NCBI GenBank assembly: GCA_964437145.1
Contig: CAYTFW010000004.1
Coordinates: forward strand, 1-64,000
DNA length: 64,000 bases
Reading direction: 5' to 3'
Source of the DNA: JAFAZJ01 sp964437145
GTDB lineage: Bacteria; Pseudomonadota; Alphaproteobacteria; Reyranellales; Reyranellaceae
Shown: piece after piece, positions 1-9,772 of the stretch
Numbering within the stretch: position 1 is the first letter of the stretch
How the letters are laid out: every line of letters starts with the position of its first letter
Notes under the pieces: model-generated
The model's input: the letters and a program-made list of their open reading frames with translations, nothing else
Databases searched by the model: none
What the model was told of the DNA's origin: nothing
Translations under genes and position numbers: made by a program

Positions 1-27
1 GGGAGAAGGGAAGTTACTGATCCACAG

Positions 28-55
28 AAGAGGCGTCGCCCCGGCGGCGCCTCTT
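28..55. terminator. Hairpin, probable terminator of the gene to the left
   Basis: An 8-bp perfect stem (AAGAGGCG at 28-35 with CGCCTCTT at 48-55) can be extended inward to about 12 bp with a four-base loop. It lies just upstream of tsaE. There is no run of T after it, so termination is inferred from stem strength and position between genes. Confidence 0.5.
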
Positions 56-73
56 CGTGTTAAATCGGCCGGT

Positions 74-568
74 GTGTCCGGCCCCTCGTCAACGATCGTC
101 AACCTGGCGCTGTCCGACCTCGCCGCCACCCGGCGGCTGGGTGCGGCGTTGTCGCGTCGATTGGCCGTTGGCGACGTCGTGGCGCTGCATGGCGAGCTGG
201 GTGCGGGCAAGACCGAGCTGGCGCGCGCGATCATTCGCGCAGCCGCTGGCGATGAGTCGCTGACCGTGCCCAGCCGGACCTTCACCCTGGCCGAGACCTA
301 CGACACGTCGCGCGGGCCGATCTGGCACTTCGACCTCTATCGCCTCGACGCGCCGGAGCAGGTCTGGGAGCTGGGCTTCGAGGAGGCGCTGTCCGACGGC
401 ATCAGCCTGATCGAGTGGCCGGAGCGCATCGGTCCGTTGTTGCCGGCGACGCGGCTCGACGTGACGTTGCGCATCACCGAGGGCGAGGCGCGCCTGGCGA
501 CTCTGACGGCGCATCCTTCTTGGGCTGACCGTCTGGCGACGCTCGTGGGCGAGGTCGCGCATGGCTGA
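74..568 (+). CDS. tsaE: tRNA threonylcarbamoyladenosine biosynthesis ATPase TsaE
   Basis: Cytoplasmic P-loop ATPase of the TsaBDE complex, which makes the t6A base at position 37 of ANN-decoding tRNAs. The 164-residue product has the Walker A motif GELGAGKT at residues 40-47, the family motif HFDLYRL at 85-91 and IEWPER at 113-118. Length is typical. The start is a GTG at 74, the first plausible start after the upstream hairpin. The stop overlaps the start of the next gene by 8 bp, and tsaE-amgK-murU-addB-addA is a recurring alphaproteobacterial order. Family assignment is firm; only the exact start is inferred. Confidence 0.93.
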   Translation: MSGPSSTIVNLALSDLAATRRLGAALSRRLAVGDVVALHGELGAGKTELARAIIRAAAGDESLTVPSRTFTLAETYDTSRGPIWHFDLYRLDAPEQVWELGFEEALSDGISLIEWPERIGPLLPATRLDVTLRITEGEARLATLTAHPSWADRLATLVGEVAHG

Positions 569-1565
569 CCGTGCGTCGGCGCGGCGCGTCTTCGTCGTGG
601 CGAATGGTTGGGGCGAGGCGCGGGAATCACTGCTGGCCGGTGACGCCTCGTTCCGCACCTATTACCGGCTGACGCGTGGCGACCGGACCGCCGTGGTCAT
701 GGACGCACCGCCACCGCAGGAGGATGTGCGCCCCTTCGTGCGCCTGGCGCGTCATCTGCGCGCGCTCGGCCTGAGCGCGCCGGAGATCCTCGCTGTCGAC
801 GAGGCGGGCGGCTTCCTCCTGGAGGAGGACCTCGGCGATTCGACCTATGCAAGCTGGTTCAACGCGGGGCGCGACGCGCGCGACGAGCGGGCGATGTACA
901 CGCTGGCCACCGATGTGCTGGTGCATCTCGCCGCGCAGGGCGCCGCCGCCATCCTGCCCGGGCTGGCGCGCTACGACGGCGAGCCGCTGATCGACGCGGC
1001 GATGCTGCTGCCGGAATGGTACCTGCCCGAGGTCGCCGGTCGGCCGGCTTCGGCAGCGGAGCTCGACGCCTATCGCGCGGCGTGGCGCGAGAGCCTGCGC
1101 GCATTGCCGTCGTCGCCCACGACTCTCGTGCTGCGCGACTATCACCAGGACAATCTGCTGTGGCTGCGCGATCGGCCCGGCGTGCGCGCCTGCGGCCTGC
1201 TCGATTTCCAGGACGCGACCACCGGCCATCCCGCCTACGACCTGATGTCGTTGGTCGAGGACGCGCGGCGCGACATCGCCGACGAATTGCGCGCGGCGAT
1301 GATCGAGCACTACCTCGAACGCGCCGGCGTGGCCGACCGTCAGGGCTTCATGGCCGCCTTCGCGATTCTCGGTGCGCAGCGCCATGCCCGCGTCGTCGGG
1401 CTGTTCGTCCGCCTGCTGCGCCGCGATGGCAAGCCGACCTACCTGCCGCACCTGCCGCGCGTCTGGCGTTTGCTGGAACGATCGCTGAAGCACGAGGCGA
1501 TGGCGCCGTTGCGACACTGGATCGACGCGCACATTCCGCCTGACCGTCGCGGCATCCCGACATGA
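561..1565 (+). CDS. amgK: Sugar kinase of aminoglycoside-phosphotransferase fold (AmgK-like)
   Basis: Probable anomeric N-acetylmuramate/N-acetylglucosamine 1-kinase of the MurNAc recycling route to UDP-MurNAc. The 334-residue protein has the APH-fold catalytic loop LRDYHQDNLLW at residues 191-201 (Asp193, His195, Asp197, Asn198) and the metal-binding LLDFQDA at 213-219. It overlaps tsaE by 8 bp and the uridylyltransferase gene by 4 bp (ATGA), so translation is probably coupled. The specific substrate is inferred from the adjacent MurU-like gene; the family itself also includes choline and antibiotic kinases. Confidence 0.85.
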   Translation: MADRASARRVFVVANGWGEARESLLAGDASFRTYYRLTRGDRTAVVMDAPPPQEDVRPFVRLARHLRALGLSAPEILAVDEAGGFLLEEDLGDSTYASWFNAGRDARDERAMYTLATDVLVHLAAQGAAAILPGLARYDGEPLIDAAMLLPEWYLPEVAGRPASAAELDAYRAAWRESLRALPSSPTTLVLRDYHQDNLLWLRDRPGVRACGLLDFQDATTGHPAYDLMSLVEDARRDIADELRAAMIEHYLERAGVADRQGFMAAFAILGAQRHARVVGLFVRLLRRDGKPTYLPHLPRVWRLLERSLKHEAMAPLRHWIDAHIPPDRRGIPT

Positions 1566-2305
1566 GCGCGATGCCGCGGCGTGCGATGGTGCTGGCGGCC
1601 GGGTTGGGCCAGCGCATGCGGCCGATTACCGATAGCATGCCCAAGCCGATGATCGAGATCGCCGGCCGCACGCTGATCGACCGCGCACTGGACTCGCTGG
1701 CCGCCGCCGGCGTCGAGACCTGCGTCGTCAACACGCATTACCTCGGCGACATGCTCGCGAAGCACCTCGCCTCCCGGACGACGCCGCGCATCGTGCTGTC
1801 GCCCGAGGACACGCTACTCGATACCGGCGGCGGCGTCGTCAAGGCGCTGGCGCATTTCGGCGACGAGCCGTTCTTCACCGTCAACGCCGACACGTTCTGG
1901 CTCGACGGGCGCACGCCGATGCTGGCGCGGCTGGCGGCGCAATGGGATGCTGGGCGCATGGACGCGCTGCTGCTGCTGCACTCCACGATCACGGCACACG
2001 CCTATGAGAGCCACGCGATGGGCGACTATCATCTCACCCCCGACGGTCGTGCGCGCTGGCGCGGTCGCGTCGGCGTGGCGCCCTTCGTCTTTGCCGGCGT
2101 CACCCTGTGCGATCGTCGGCTGTTCGAGGGCGCGCCGGCGGGCGCTTTCTCGCAACTGAAGCTGTGGAACGAGGCCGAGGCGCGCGGCCGGCTCTACGGC
2201 ATGCGCCACGACGGCGAGTTCTTCCATGTCGGCACGCCGCAGGCGCTGGCCGAGACGCGGGCGTGGTTCACCAGCGGCGGCGCGCCGCGTCGGGCGATGG
2301 AGTAG
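1562..2305 (+). CDS. murU: N-acetylmuramate-1-phosphate uridylyltransferase (MurU-like)
   Basis: Nucleotidyltransferase that would turn MurNAc-1-phosphate plus UTP into UDP-MurNAc, bypassing de novo synthesis. The 247-residue protein opens with the nucleotide-binding signature LAAGLGQRMRP at residues 11-21, followed by PKPM at 27-30, as in the sugar-phosphate nucleotidylyltransferase family. The ATG overlaps the kinase stop codon (ATGA). Pairing with an AmgK-like kinase supports MurU over the glucose-1-phosphate homologues, though the family motifs alone do not fix the sugar. Confidence 0.85.
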   Translation: MSAMPRRAMVLAAGLGQRMRPITDSMPKPMIEIAGRTLIDRALDSLAAAGVETCVVNTHYLGDMLAKHLASRTTPRIVLSPEDTLLDTGGGVVKALAHFGDEPFFTVNADTFWLDGRTPMLARLAAQWDAGRMDALLLLHSTITAHAYESHAMGDYHLTPDGRARWRGRVGVAPFVFAGVTLCDRRLFEGAPAGAFSQLKLWNEAEARGRLYGMRHDGEFFHVGTPQALAETRAWFTSGGAPRRAME

Positions 2306-2310
2306 GCACG

Positions 2311-5292
2311 GTGCGCGGCCTGTTCCATATCCCGCCGCGCCATGCCTTTGTCGACGCCCTGGCGGCCGGCCTGCTCGACGCCTATGGCGGGGACAGGCTG
2401 GCTTTCGCCGACGCGCTGGTGCTGTTGCCCAATCGCCGCGCCGTGCGCGCGCTGCGCGACGCCTTCCTGCGCGCGACCGACGGCCAGCCGCTGCTGCTGC
2501 CGCGCATCCGGCCGATCGGCGATATCGACGACGACGAGCTCGCGATCGCCGCCGCGCCGGCGCTGGGTGAGGATGTCGAGCGGATCGAGGATCTGCCGCC
2601 GGCTGTCGCCACGGAGCGGCGTGAGGCGCTGCTGACGCGCCTGGTGCTGGAGGAGGGGCCGAGCCTCGCCGGCCTCGAGGCGTCGTCGTTCTCGCCGGCG
2701 CAGGCGCTGCGCCTCGCGCGCGAACTGGCGGGTCTGCTCGACGAGCTGCAGATCGCCGGCGTGTCGCTCGATGCTCTGTCGGGTCTGGTGGCCGACGACT
2801 ACGCCGACCACTGGCGCGGCACCCTCGAATTCCTCGGCATCCTGCGCACGCGCTGGCCGGCGGAGCTGGCCCGGCTGGGCGCGATGGATCCCGTCGAGCG
2901 ACGCAGCAAGGCGCTGCGCGCCCAGGCGGCGCAGTGGCGCGCGCATCCGCCGGCGCACGCGGTGATCGCCGCCGGTTCGACCGGCACCCAGCCGGCGACC
3001 CGCGAGTTGCTGGCGGCGATCGCGGAGCTGCCGTTGGGTTGCGTCGTGCTGCCTGGACTCGACCTCGACCTGGACGAAGACGGCTGGGCGGCGCTCGACG
3101 AGACGCATCCGCAGTTCGCGTTGCGCGAACTGCTGACCAGCCTCGATCGGCAGCGGCACGAGGTGAGGCCCTGGCCAGGAATCGACGATCACTCCGCGGC
3201 ACGCGCCGCGTTGCTGTCGGAGTCGATGCGGCCGGCGGCGACGACGGATCGTTGGATTGGTGGCATGACCGATGCCGACAGCGCGTTGGCGAAAGTCACG
3301 CGCATCGATTGCCCGACCGAGCAGGCCGAGGCCGTCGCCATCGCCTTGGCGCTGCGCGAGACCCTGGAAACACCGGAGCGCACGGCGGCGCTGGTGACAC
3401 CCGACCGCGGCCTGGCGCGGCGCGTTGCCGCCGAGTTGGAGCGCTGGAACATCGACATTGACGATTCGGCCGGCGTGCCGCTGGCCGAGACGCCACCGGC
3501 GGCGCTGGCGCGGCTGCTGGTGGCGATGATGGCCGAGGGCTTCGCGCCGGTGGCCACGCTGTCGGTGCTGCAGCATCCCTTCGTCGCGCTGGGCATGACG
3601 CGCGACGCTTGCCGGCAGCGCGCACACCTTCTCGACGCCGGCGTGCTACGCGGCCCGAAGCCTGCGCCCGGTCTCGGCACGTTGCGCGAATTGGTGGCGG
3701 GTGGCGACGTCGCGCGACGCGGCGCGCTCGACGAGCTGCTGGGGGCGCTCGATCGGGCCTGTGCGCCGCTGTCGACGTTGGGCGAGAGCGTGGCGCATCC
3801 GGTATCGGCGTGGCTCACGTCGATGGCCCAGGCGCTCGAAGCGCTGGCCGCCACCGATGCACAGCCCGGCGCGGCGACGATGTGGCGCGGCGATGCCGGC
3901 GAGGCGCTGGCGCGCATGATCGCGGTGCGGCGCGACGAGGGCGACGCGCTGCCGCCGATCACGCTGGCGCAGTTCCCCGATCTGCTCGACGAGCTGCTCG
4001 CCGGCGTGGTCGTGCGGCCGCGATATGGGCGGCATCCGCGCCTGGCGATCTTGGGACCGCTCGAAGCGCGCTTGCAGCGCGCCGATCGCGTCGTGCTCGG
4101 CGGGCTGAACGAAGGAACGTGGCCGGCGACGGTCGACACCGGACCGTGGCTCAACCGGCCGATGCGCGGCGCGCTCGGCCTGCCGCAGCCGGAGCTGCGC
4201 ATCGGCCAGGCCGCACACGACTTCGCGCAGGCCTTCGCCGCCGACGAGGTCTTCCTGGTGCGCAGCAATCGTGTCAACGGCACGCCCACCGTGCCGGCGC
4301 GCTGGCTGGCGCGGCTCGATGCGCGGCTGGGCTACGATGCGCAGGACAAGAACGTCAAGCCGCCGGCCTATGTCGCGGCCGGGCTGGCCTATCTTGATTG
4401 GGCGCTCGAGCTCGACGCCGCCGTGGGCCGCGCCACGCCGGTGCGGCCGGCCTACAGCCCTCCGATCGCGACCCGGCCAACGCGTCTGTCGGCGAGCGCG
4501 ATCGAGCAGTGGCGGCGCGATCCCTACGGCCTCTACGCGCGCTTCATCCTGAACCTCGAGCCGCTCGATCCGCTTGAGCAGCCCTACGGCGCGGCCGAGC
4601 GCGGCACGGCGATCCATGACGCGCTGGAGGCCTTCGTGCTGGCCTGGCCGAACGAGCTGCCCGACGACGCCGAGGCCAGACTGATCGAGCTGGGCCGCAA
4701 GACGCTGGGGCCGCTGCTGACGCGGCCGGCCGATCGCGCCTTCTGGTGGCCGCGCTTCGAGCGCCTGGCGGGTTGGTTCTGCGATTTCGAGCGCCAGCGC
4801 CGCGCCGAGGGATGGCGCGCCTATGCGCTGGAGAAGCGCGGCGAGCGGCGTATCGGCCCGGTGACGATCCACGCCAAGGCCGATCGCATCGATCGCAACG
4901 GCTCGGCCTGGGAGATCATCGACTACAAGACCGGCCGCATCCCGACGCGCGACGAGATCGAGGCCGTCTACGCGCCACAGCTCGCCATCGAAGCCCTGAT
5001 CGCGCGCGCCGGCGGCTACGGCGACAAAGCCGGCGACGACATCGCGCTCAGCCACTGGCGCACCGGCGGCGGCGACGCGCAACGCGCCGTCGCGGTGAAG
5101 GACCCGGCGGCGGTGATCGGCGAGACCGAGCGCGTGCTGGGCGAGATGATCGACGCCTTCTACAGGGACGGCGCGGCCTATGTCGCGATCCCGCAGCCGG
5201 CCTACGCGCCGGTGTTCAACGACTACGCGCATCTCGAGCGCATCGACGAATGGGCGACGCGCGTCGACGCCGACGAGGAGGAGCCCTCGTGA
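2311..5292 (+). CDS. addB: Double-strand break repair protein AddB
   Basis: Subunit of the AddAB helicase-nuclease that resects DNA ends for RecA-dependent recombination. The GTG at 2311 is chosen because the 68 codons upstream in frame overlap murU and look non-coding; it leaves 993 residues, normal for alphaproteobacterial AddB. The C-terminal PD-(D/E)xK nuclease domain is recognisable by EIIDYKTGR, with the DYKTG core at residues 871-875. Five bases separate it from murU, and its stop overlaps the addA start (GTGA at 5289-5292). Confidence 0.93.
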   Translation: MRGLFHIPPRHAFVDALAAGLLDAYGGDRLAFADALVLLPNRRAVRALRDAFLRATDGQPLLLPRIRPIGDIDDDELAIAAAPALGEDVERIEDLPPAVATERREALLTRLVLEEGPSLAGLEASSFSPAQALRLARELAGLLDELQIAGVSLDALSGLVADDYADHWRGTLEFLGILRTRWPAELARLGAMDPVERRSKALRAQAAQWRAHPPAHAVIAAGSTGTQPATRELLAAIAELPLGCVVLPGLDLDLDEDGWAALDETHPQFALRELLTSLDRQRHEVRPWPGIDDHSAARAALLSESMRPAATTDRWIGGMTDADSALAKVTRIDCPTEQAEAVAIALALRETLETPERTAALVTPDRGLARRVAAELERWNIDIDDSAGVPLAETPPAALARLLVAMMAEGFAPVATLSVLQHPFVALGMTRDACRQRAHLLDAGVLRGPKPAPGLGTLRELVAGGDVARRGALDELLGALDRACAPLSTLGESVAHPVSAWLTSMAQALEALAATDAQPGAATMWRGDAGEALARMIAVRRDEGDALPPITLAQFPDLLDELLAGVVVRPRYGRHPRLAILGPLEARLQRADRVVLGGLNEGTWPATVDTGPWLNRPMRGALGLPQPELRIGQAAHDFAQAFAADEVFLVRSNRVNGTPTVPARWLARLDARLGYDAQDKNVKPPAYVAAGLAYLDWALELDAAVGRATPVRPAYSPPIATRPTRLSASAIEQWRRDPYGLYARFILNLEPLDPLEQPYGAAERGTAIHDALEAFVLAWPNELPDDAEARLIELGRKTLGPLLTRPADRAFWWPRFERLAGWFCDFERQRRAEGWRAYALEKRGERRIGPVTIHAKADRIDRNGSAWEIIDYKTGRIPTRDEIEAVYAPQLAIEALIARAGGYGDKAGDDIALSHWRTGGGDAQRAVAVKDPAAVIGETERVLGEMIDAFYRDGAAYVAIPQPAYAPVFNDYAHLERIDEWATRVDADEEEPS

Positions 5293-8200
5293 GCGCCGTG
5301 CGCGCCACCGCCGACGCGCAGCAGCGTCTGGCGATCGACCCGGATCGGTCGACCTGGGTGATGGCCAATGCCGGCACCGGCAAGACGCATGTGCTGACCA
5401 ACCGCATCCTGCGCCTGCTGCTGGGCGGCGCCGCGCCGCAGCGCATCCTGTGCCTGACCTTCACGCGCGCCGCGGCGGCGGAGATGCGCAATCGGCTCGC
5501 CGGGCGGCTGGGGCGCTGGACCCTGATGAGCGACACGGCGCTCTCGGCGGAGCTCGCCAAGCTCGCGGTGCCATCGCCCGATTCGGCGACGCTGCGGCGC
5601 GCGCGCCAGCTTTTCGCGCATGTGCTCGATGCGCCCGGCGGCGTGCATATCCTCACCATCCACGCCTTCGCGCAGTGGCTGCTGGCGCGCTTTCCGCTCG
5701 AGGCCGGCGTGGCGCCCAACGCCAAGGTGCTCGACGAGACCGAGGCGCGCCAGCTGCTCGACCAGGCGCGCGACGCGCAGATCGCCGCCATCGCGCGCGG
5801 CGAAGATGCCGCGCTGGTCGCCGCCCTCGACACCGTCGCGCGCCGCGTCAGCGAGGCCGACTACGCCACGGCGCTCGATGGGCTGCTGCGCGAGCGCGGC
5901 CGGCTGGCGGTGCTGGGCGACGATGTCGAGGTGGTGATCGCGGCGCTGCGCGAGGGGCTGGGCCTCGGCGATGGCGACGACGAACAGGCCGTGCTCTCGG
6001 CGACGTGGGCCGAGACGGATGCGATGGCATCGACGCTGTACGACATCGTCGAGGGCCTGGCGCGCGCGCCGGGCGCGAAGAACGACGCCATGGCCGACGG
6101 CATCAAGGCCTGGCTCGAACGCGGCGAGGGCGGCGAGGCCGAGGCGCGCCGGCTATGGCCCCAGTATCGCGCCGCCTTCCTCACGGCCAAGGACGAGCCG
6201 CGCAAGGACGCGCCAACCAAGAAGTGGCGCGACGCCAATCCTGGACTCGTGCCGACGATCGGGCGCGAGGCGGCGCGGCTGATCGCCGCCGAGGAGCGGC
6301 GACGCGCGGCGGTGCTGGCCGACATGAGCGGCGCGTTGCTGCGGTTGGCGCTCGACATGGCCGACCGTTACGAGGCCGCCAAGCGCGCGCGTGCGGCGCT
6401 CGACTACGACGATCTCATCCTCAGCGTGCGGCGCCTGCTTTCAGGCGATCGCGCCGCCGCCTGGGTGCTCTACAAGCTCGATGGCGGCATCGATCATGTG
6501 CTGGTCGACGAGGCGCAGGACACCAATCCCGATCAATGGGACATCGTGCGCGCGCTCACGGCTGAATTCTTCAGCGACGCCAGCGTCGTGTCGCAGGCGC
6601 GCACGGTATTCGCGGTCGGCGACGCCAAGCAGTCGATCTTCAGCTTCCAGCGCGCCGATCCGCGCAAGCTGATGGAGATGCGCGCGCACTTTGACGAAGC
6701 GGCGCGCCTGGTGGGCCGGCGCTTCGGCGCCGTGGGCCTGACCGCCTCGTTCCGCTCGACCGAGGCCGTGCTGGCGGCGGTCGACGCGGTGTTCGCGGCC
6801 GACCTGCCGGCCAGCGAGGGCGTCGGCGAGGAGGGTGCGATCGAGCATCTCGCGACGCGCGAAGGCGAGCCCGGGCTGGTCGAGCTGTGGCCCTTGTGCG
6901 GTCCCGATGGTGAGACCGACGCCGTGCCGCCGGCACGACGCATGGCGCGGCTGGTGGCGGCGCATTGCGAGTCGCTGATCGGCCGCGAGCGGTTGGCCGA
7001 TGGCAGGCTGATCGACGCCGGCGACATCATGGTGCTGGTGCGCAAGCGCAACGTCTTCGTCGGCGAGCTGATCGGCGAGCTCAAGGCGCGCGGCATCGAC
7101 GTCGCCGGGCGCGACCGGCTGAGCCTGTTCGACGATCTGGGCGTGCGCGACCTGGTGGCGCTGGGCCGCGCGGCGCTGTTGCCGACCGACGATCTGACCT
7201 TGGCCTGCGTCCTGAAGGGGCCGCTGATCGGCCTCGACGAGGCGGCGCTGTTCACTCTGGCGCATGGTCGCGAAGGCGATCTGTGGGGCGCGCTGCGCGC
7301 GCGCGCCGCGAAGGGCGAGGCGCCGTTCGTCGACGCCCATGGCCGACTGTCGGCGGTCTTCGCCCGCACCGATTTCCTGCCGCCCTACGCTTTCTACGCG
7401 CGCATCCTCGGGCCGGAGGGTGGCCGGCGCGCGCTGCTCGAAAGGCTGGGGCCCGACGCGCTCGATCCGATCGACGAGTTCCTGGCGCAGGCGCTGGCGT
7501 GGTCGACCGCCGGCCATGGCTCCCTGCAGGGCTTCCTGCACCACATCGAGACCGAGGGCGGCGAGATCAAGCGCGACCTCGACGGGTTGCGTCGCCGCGA
7601 GGTGCGGATCCTCACCGTGCACGCCGCCAAGGGGTTGCAGGCGCCGATTGTCTACCTGCCGGACACGAGCTCGGCGATCGACGATCGCGAGCGCGTGCTG
7701 TGGGTGCCGGGTGGGCCGCCACTGTGGGCGTTCCGCGCTGCCGAGACCCGCGTGCCGACCATCGACACTCTGAAGACCGACCTGGCGCGCCGTCAGCGCG
7801 AGGAGCATCACCGGCTGCTCTACGTGGCGATGACGCGCGCCGGCGAGCGGCTCTACATCGGCGGCTTCCACGGCAAGCGGCCGCCGCGTCAGGGCAACTG
7901 GCACGGCCTGGTCGAGGCCGGGTTGAGCGCTATTGGCGAACCAGTCTCATTCGCAACATCGTCGACCGCCACCGGCCTGCGCCTAACCCGCGGTCATTCA
8001 GCCGATGCCCCCCTGCCGCCCGCCCCGCCGCCGCCCAGCCGTGCGCTGCCGGCCTGGGCGCTTAGCCCTGCGCCGGCCGAGACGGTGCCGCCACGGCCGC
8101 TGATGCCTTCGCGCCCCGACGACGAGGATATCGGCGCCGCGCGTGCCGCGCAGGGCGGCTGGGCCGAGCCGGCCGCACTGTCGCCCCAGGCCGGCCGGTT

Positions 8201-8705
8201 CCGGCGCGGCACCCTGCTGCACCGCCTGTTGCAGCGCCTGCCCGACGTGGCGGTGGCCGCGCGGCCTTCCTTCGCCAAGTCCTGGCTGGCGCGCGAGGCG
8301 GCCGATCTCGACGCCGCCGTGCGCGCCGGCTGGGCCGACGAGGCGGTGGCGGCCCTGGCTCTGACGGACGCCGCCGCGCTCTTCTCGCACGGCTCGCGCG
8401 CCGAGGTGCCGGTGGTCGGCATGGTCGAGACGCCGTCCGGGCGGGTGGCGATCAGCGGCCAGATCGACCGGTTGGCGATCACCGCCGACGCCGTGCTGTT
8501 CGCCGACATCAAGACCAACCGCCCACCGCCCCAGCGCGTCGAGGACGTGTCGCGTATCTACCGCCGCCAGCTCGCACTCTATCGGGCGTTGCTCGCCGGC
8601 CTGTATCCCGACCGCCCGGTGCGCGGCTTTCTGCTGTGGACCGACGGGCCGCGGCTGATGGAGGTGCCGGCCGGCTTGCTCGACGCCGCGCTCATGCCGG
8701 CCTGA
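5289..8705 (+). CDS. addA: Double-strand break repair helicase AddA
   Basis: UvrD-family helicase and nuclease subunit of AddAB, acting on broken DNA ends in the cytoplasm. The 1138-residue product from the GTG at 5289 has Walker A ANAGTGKT at residues 26-33, helicase motif II DEAQD at 407-411, later UvrD motifs (for example the LTVHAAKGLQ region), and a C-terminal RecB-like nuclease with the DIK triad at 1073-1075. The start is fixed by the GTGA overlap with addB and by the conserved N-terminus reaching motif I within 30 residues. A longer frame reading back to 4746 lies inside addB and is rejected. Confidence 0.94.
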   Translation: MSAVRATADAQQRLAIDPDRSTWVMANAGTGKTHVLTNRILRLLLGGAAPQRILCLTFTRAAAAEMRNRLAGRLGRWTLMSDTALSAELAKLAVPSPDSATLRRARQLFAHVLDAPGGVHILTIHAFAQWLLARFPLEAGVAPNAKVLDETEARQLLDQARDAQIAAIARGEDAALVAALDTVARRVSEADYATALDGLLRERGRLAVLGDDVEVVIAALREGLGLGDGDDEQAVLSATWAETDAMASTLYDIVEGLARAPGAKNDAMADGIKAWLERGEGGEAEARRLWPQYRAAFLTAKDEPRKDAPTKKWRDANPGLVPTIGREAARLIAAEERRRAAVLADMSGALLRLALDMADRYEAAKRARAALDYDDLILSVRRLLSGDRAAAWVLYKLDGGIDHVLVDEAQDTNPDQWDIVRALTAEFFSDASVVSQARTVFAVGDAKQSIFSFQRADPRKLMEMRAHFDEAARLVGRRFGAVGLTASFRSTEAVLAAVDAVFAADLPASEGVGEEGAIEHLATREGEPGLVELWPLCGPDGETDAVPPARRMARLVAAHCESLIGRERLADGRLIDAGDIMVLVRKRNVFVGELIGELKARGIDVAGRDRLSLFDDLGVRDLVALGRAALLPTDDLTLACVLKGPLIGLDEAALFTLAHGREGDLWGALRARAAKGEAPFVDAHGRLSAVFARTDFLPPYAFYARILGPEGGRRALLERLGPDALDPIDEFLAQALAWSTAGHGSLQGFLHHIETEGGEIKRDLDGLRRREVRILTVHAAKGLQAPIVYLPDTSSAIDDRERVLWVPGGPPLWAFRAAETRVPTIDTLKTDLARRQREEHHRLLYVAMTRAGERLYIGGFHGKRPPRQGNWHGLVEAGLSAIGEPVSFATSSTATGLRLTRGHSADAPLPPAPPPPSRALPAWALSPAPAETVPPRPLMPSRPDDEDIGAARAAQGGWAEPAALSPQAGRFRRGTLLHRLLQRLPDVAVAARPSFAKSWLAREAADLDAAVRAGWADEAVAALALTDAAALFSHGSRAEVPVVGMVETPSGRVAISGQIDRLAITADAVLFADIKTNRPPPQRVEDVSRIYRRQLALYRALLAGLYPDRPVRGFLLWTDGPRLMEVPAGLLDAALMPA

Positions 8706-8728
8706 ATTCCTCTTGTGCGGGCCTTGGC

Positions 8729-8757
8729 TTGACCCCCTTATGGCGCCTTCCTAGATT
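8729..8757 (+). promoter_or_regulatory. Sigma-70-type promoter of trxA
   Basis: TTGACC at 8729-8734 and TAGATT at 8752-8757 are separated by exactly 17 bp, placing the start of transcription about 20 bases upstream of the trxA ATG at 8784. The GGAG ribosome site follows at about 8775. This suggests trxA can be transcribed independently of addAB. Confidence 0.65.
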
Positions 8758-8783
8758 CCGACCTCGTTCAACCGGAGTTTCCC

Positions 8784-9104
8784 ATGGCGACCATCAAGGC
8801 CAGCGACGCGACCTTCGAGCAGGAGGTCCTGAAGTCGGACCAGCCCGTGCTGGTGGATTTCTGGGCCGAGTGGTGCGGCCCCTGCAAACTGATCGGCCCG
8901 TCGCTTGAGGAGATCTCCGGCGAGCTTGAGGGCAAGCTCAAGGTGGTCAAGGTCAACATCGACGAGAACCCGATGGCGCCGTCGAAGTACGGCGTGCGCT
9001 CGATTCCCACCCTGCTGGTGTTCAAGAACGGCCAGGTCGCGGCGACCAAGATCGGCGCCGAGCCCAAGCAGCGCCTGATGCAGTGGATCAGCTCGGTGGT
9101 TTGA
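8784..9104 (+). CDS. trxA: Thioredoxin TrxA
   Basis: Small cytoplasmic dithiol-disulfide oxidoreductase, kept reduced by thioredoxin reductase. The 106-residue protein is a single thioredoxin fold with the active-site WCGPC (Cys31 and Cys34) and the cis-proline loop SIPT at residues 73-76. Length and motifs are canonical. It follows addA by 78 bp with its own promoter and an upstream GGAG. Confidence 0.96.
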   Translation: MATIKASDATFEQEVLKSDQPVLVDFWAEWCGPCKLIGPSLEEISGELEGKLKVVKVNIDENPMAPSKYGVRSIPTLLVFKNGQVAATKIGAEPKQRLMQWISSVV

Positions 9105-9134
9105 CCGCCGCGTGGCGCGCGTAGGGGATCGACG

Positions 9135-9686
9135 ATGACGAGGACGAATGGGACGCGCCTTGGGGCGCGGCCGCTGGTCGTCGTGGCCGTGCTGGCCATG
9201 GCCGCCTGCCAGACGACGGCGAGTTACGAGCCGTCGCCGAACTACGCCACGGTCGCGGCGCAGACCCAGGCCAATACCGGGCCGGGCGCCGGATGCCTCG
9301 ACGAAACCGAGCACAACGCGGTGCGCGCGCGCATCTTGCAGAATTCGCTGGCGACCGCGACGCTGACCTGCCTCGATTCCCAGCGCAAGCGGCTGCTCGA
9401 GGCGAAGTACAACCAGTTCGTCCAGCGCTACAACCCGGAATACGCCGAGAACGCCCGCGCGGTGCGCCAGATCGCGGCGCGCCGCGGCAAGAACTTCGAC
9501 GTGCTGAACACCGATATGGCCAACCAGGCCGCCGTGCAGATGAGCGCCGACCGACAGTTCTGCGATCGTGCCAGCCGCGCGCTCGACTGGTCGCTGAGCC
9601 CCAAGGTCACCTCGGTCTCGCAGGTGCCGCCGCCGGTCGACTACACCGGCCAAGTCGGCTTTCGCGTCTGCAAGGCGCGGGCGTAA
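9135..9686 (+). CDS. Putative lipoprotein of unknown function
   Basis: The 183-residue protein has a positively charged N-terminus, a hydrophobic stretch and a lipobox-like MAAC ending at Cys25, so it is probably lipidated and exported. The mature part contains further Cys residues and a helical, charged middle region, but I recognise no domain. It starts 30 bp after trxA and is followed by a strong hairpin. Function is unknown. Confidence 0.7.
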   Translation: MTRTNGTRLGARPLVVVAVLAMAACQTTASYEPSPNYATVAAQTQANTGPGAGCLDETEHNAVRARILQNSLATATLTCLDSQRKRLLEAKYNQFVQRYNPEYAENARAVRQIAARRGKNFDVLNTDMANQAAVQMSADRQFCDRASRALDWSLSPKVTSVSQVPPPVDYTGQVGFRVCKARA

Positions 9687-9712
9687 GCACCTCTCAGTTC
9701 ACCAAAACGATA

Positions 9713-9743
9713 CCGGCGACCGGTGGGAGCGACCGGTCGCCGG
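9713..9743. terminator. Bidirectional terminator hairpin
   Basis: A perfect 12-bp stem (9713-9724 with 9732-9743) encloses a 7-base loop. It lies between the convergent lipoprotein gene and the DUF1127 gene, so it could end both transcripts. No T run is present. Confidence 0.6.
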
Positions 9744-9772
9744 CGGGGTTAGCGGGGACGCCGTGGGGCGCG

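Noticed and set aside
2107..2310. N-terminal extension of AddB by 68 codons
   Set aside because: It lies inside murU and reads as arginine-rich shadow; the GTG at 2311 gives the normal AddB start.
4746..5288. N-terminal extension of AddA by 181 codons
   Set aside because: The extension overlaps the addB nuclease domain in another frame and has no similarity to AddA; the GTG at 5289 fits the GTGA overlap and the family N-terminus.
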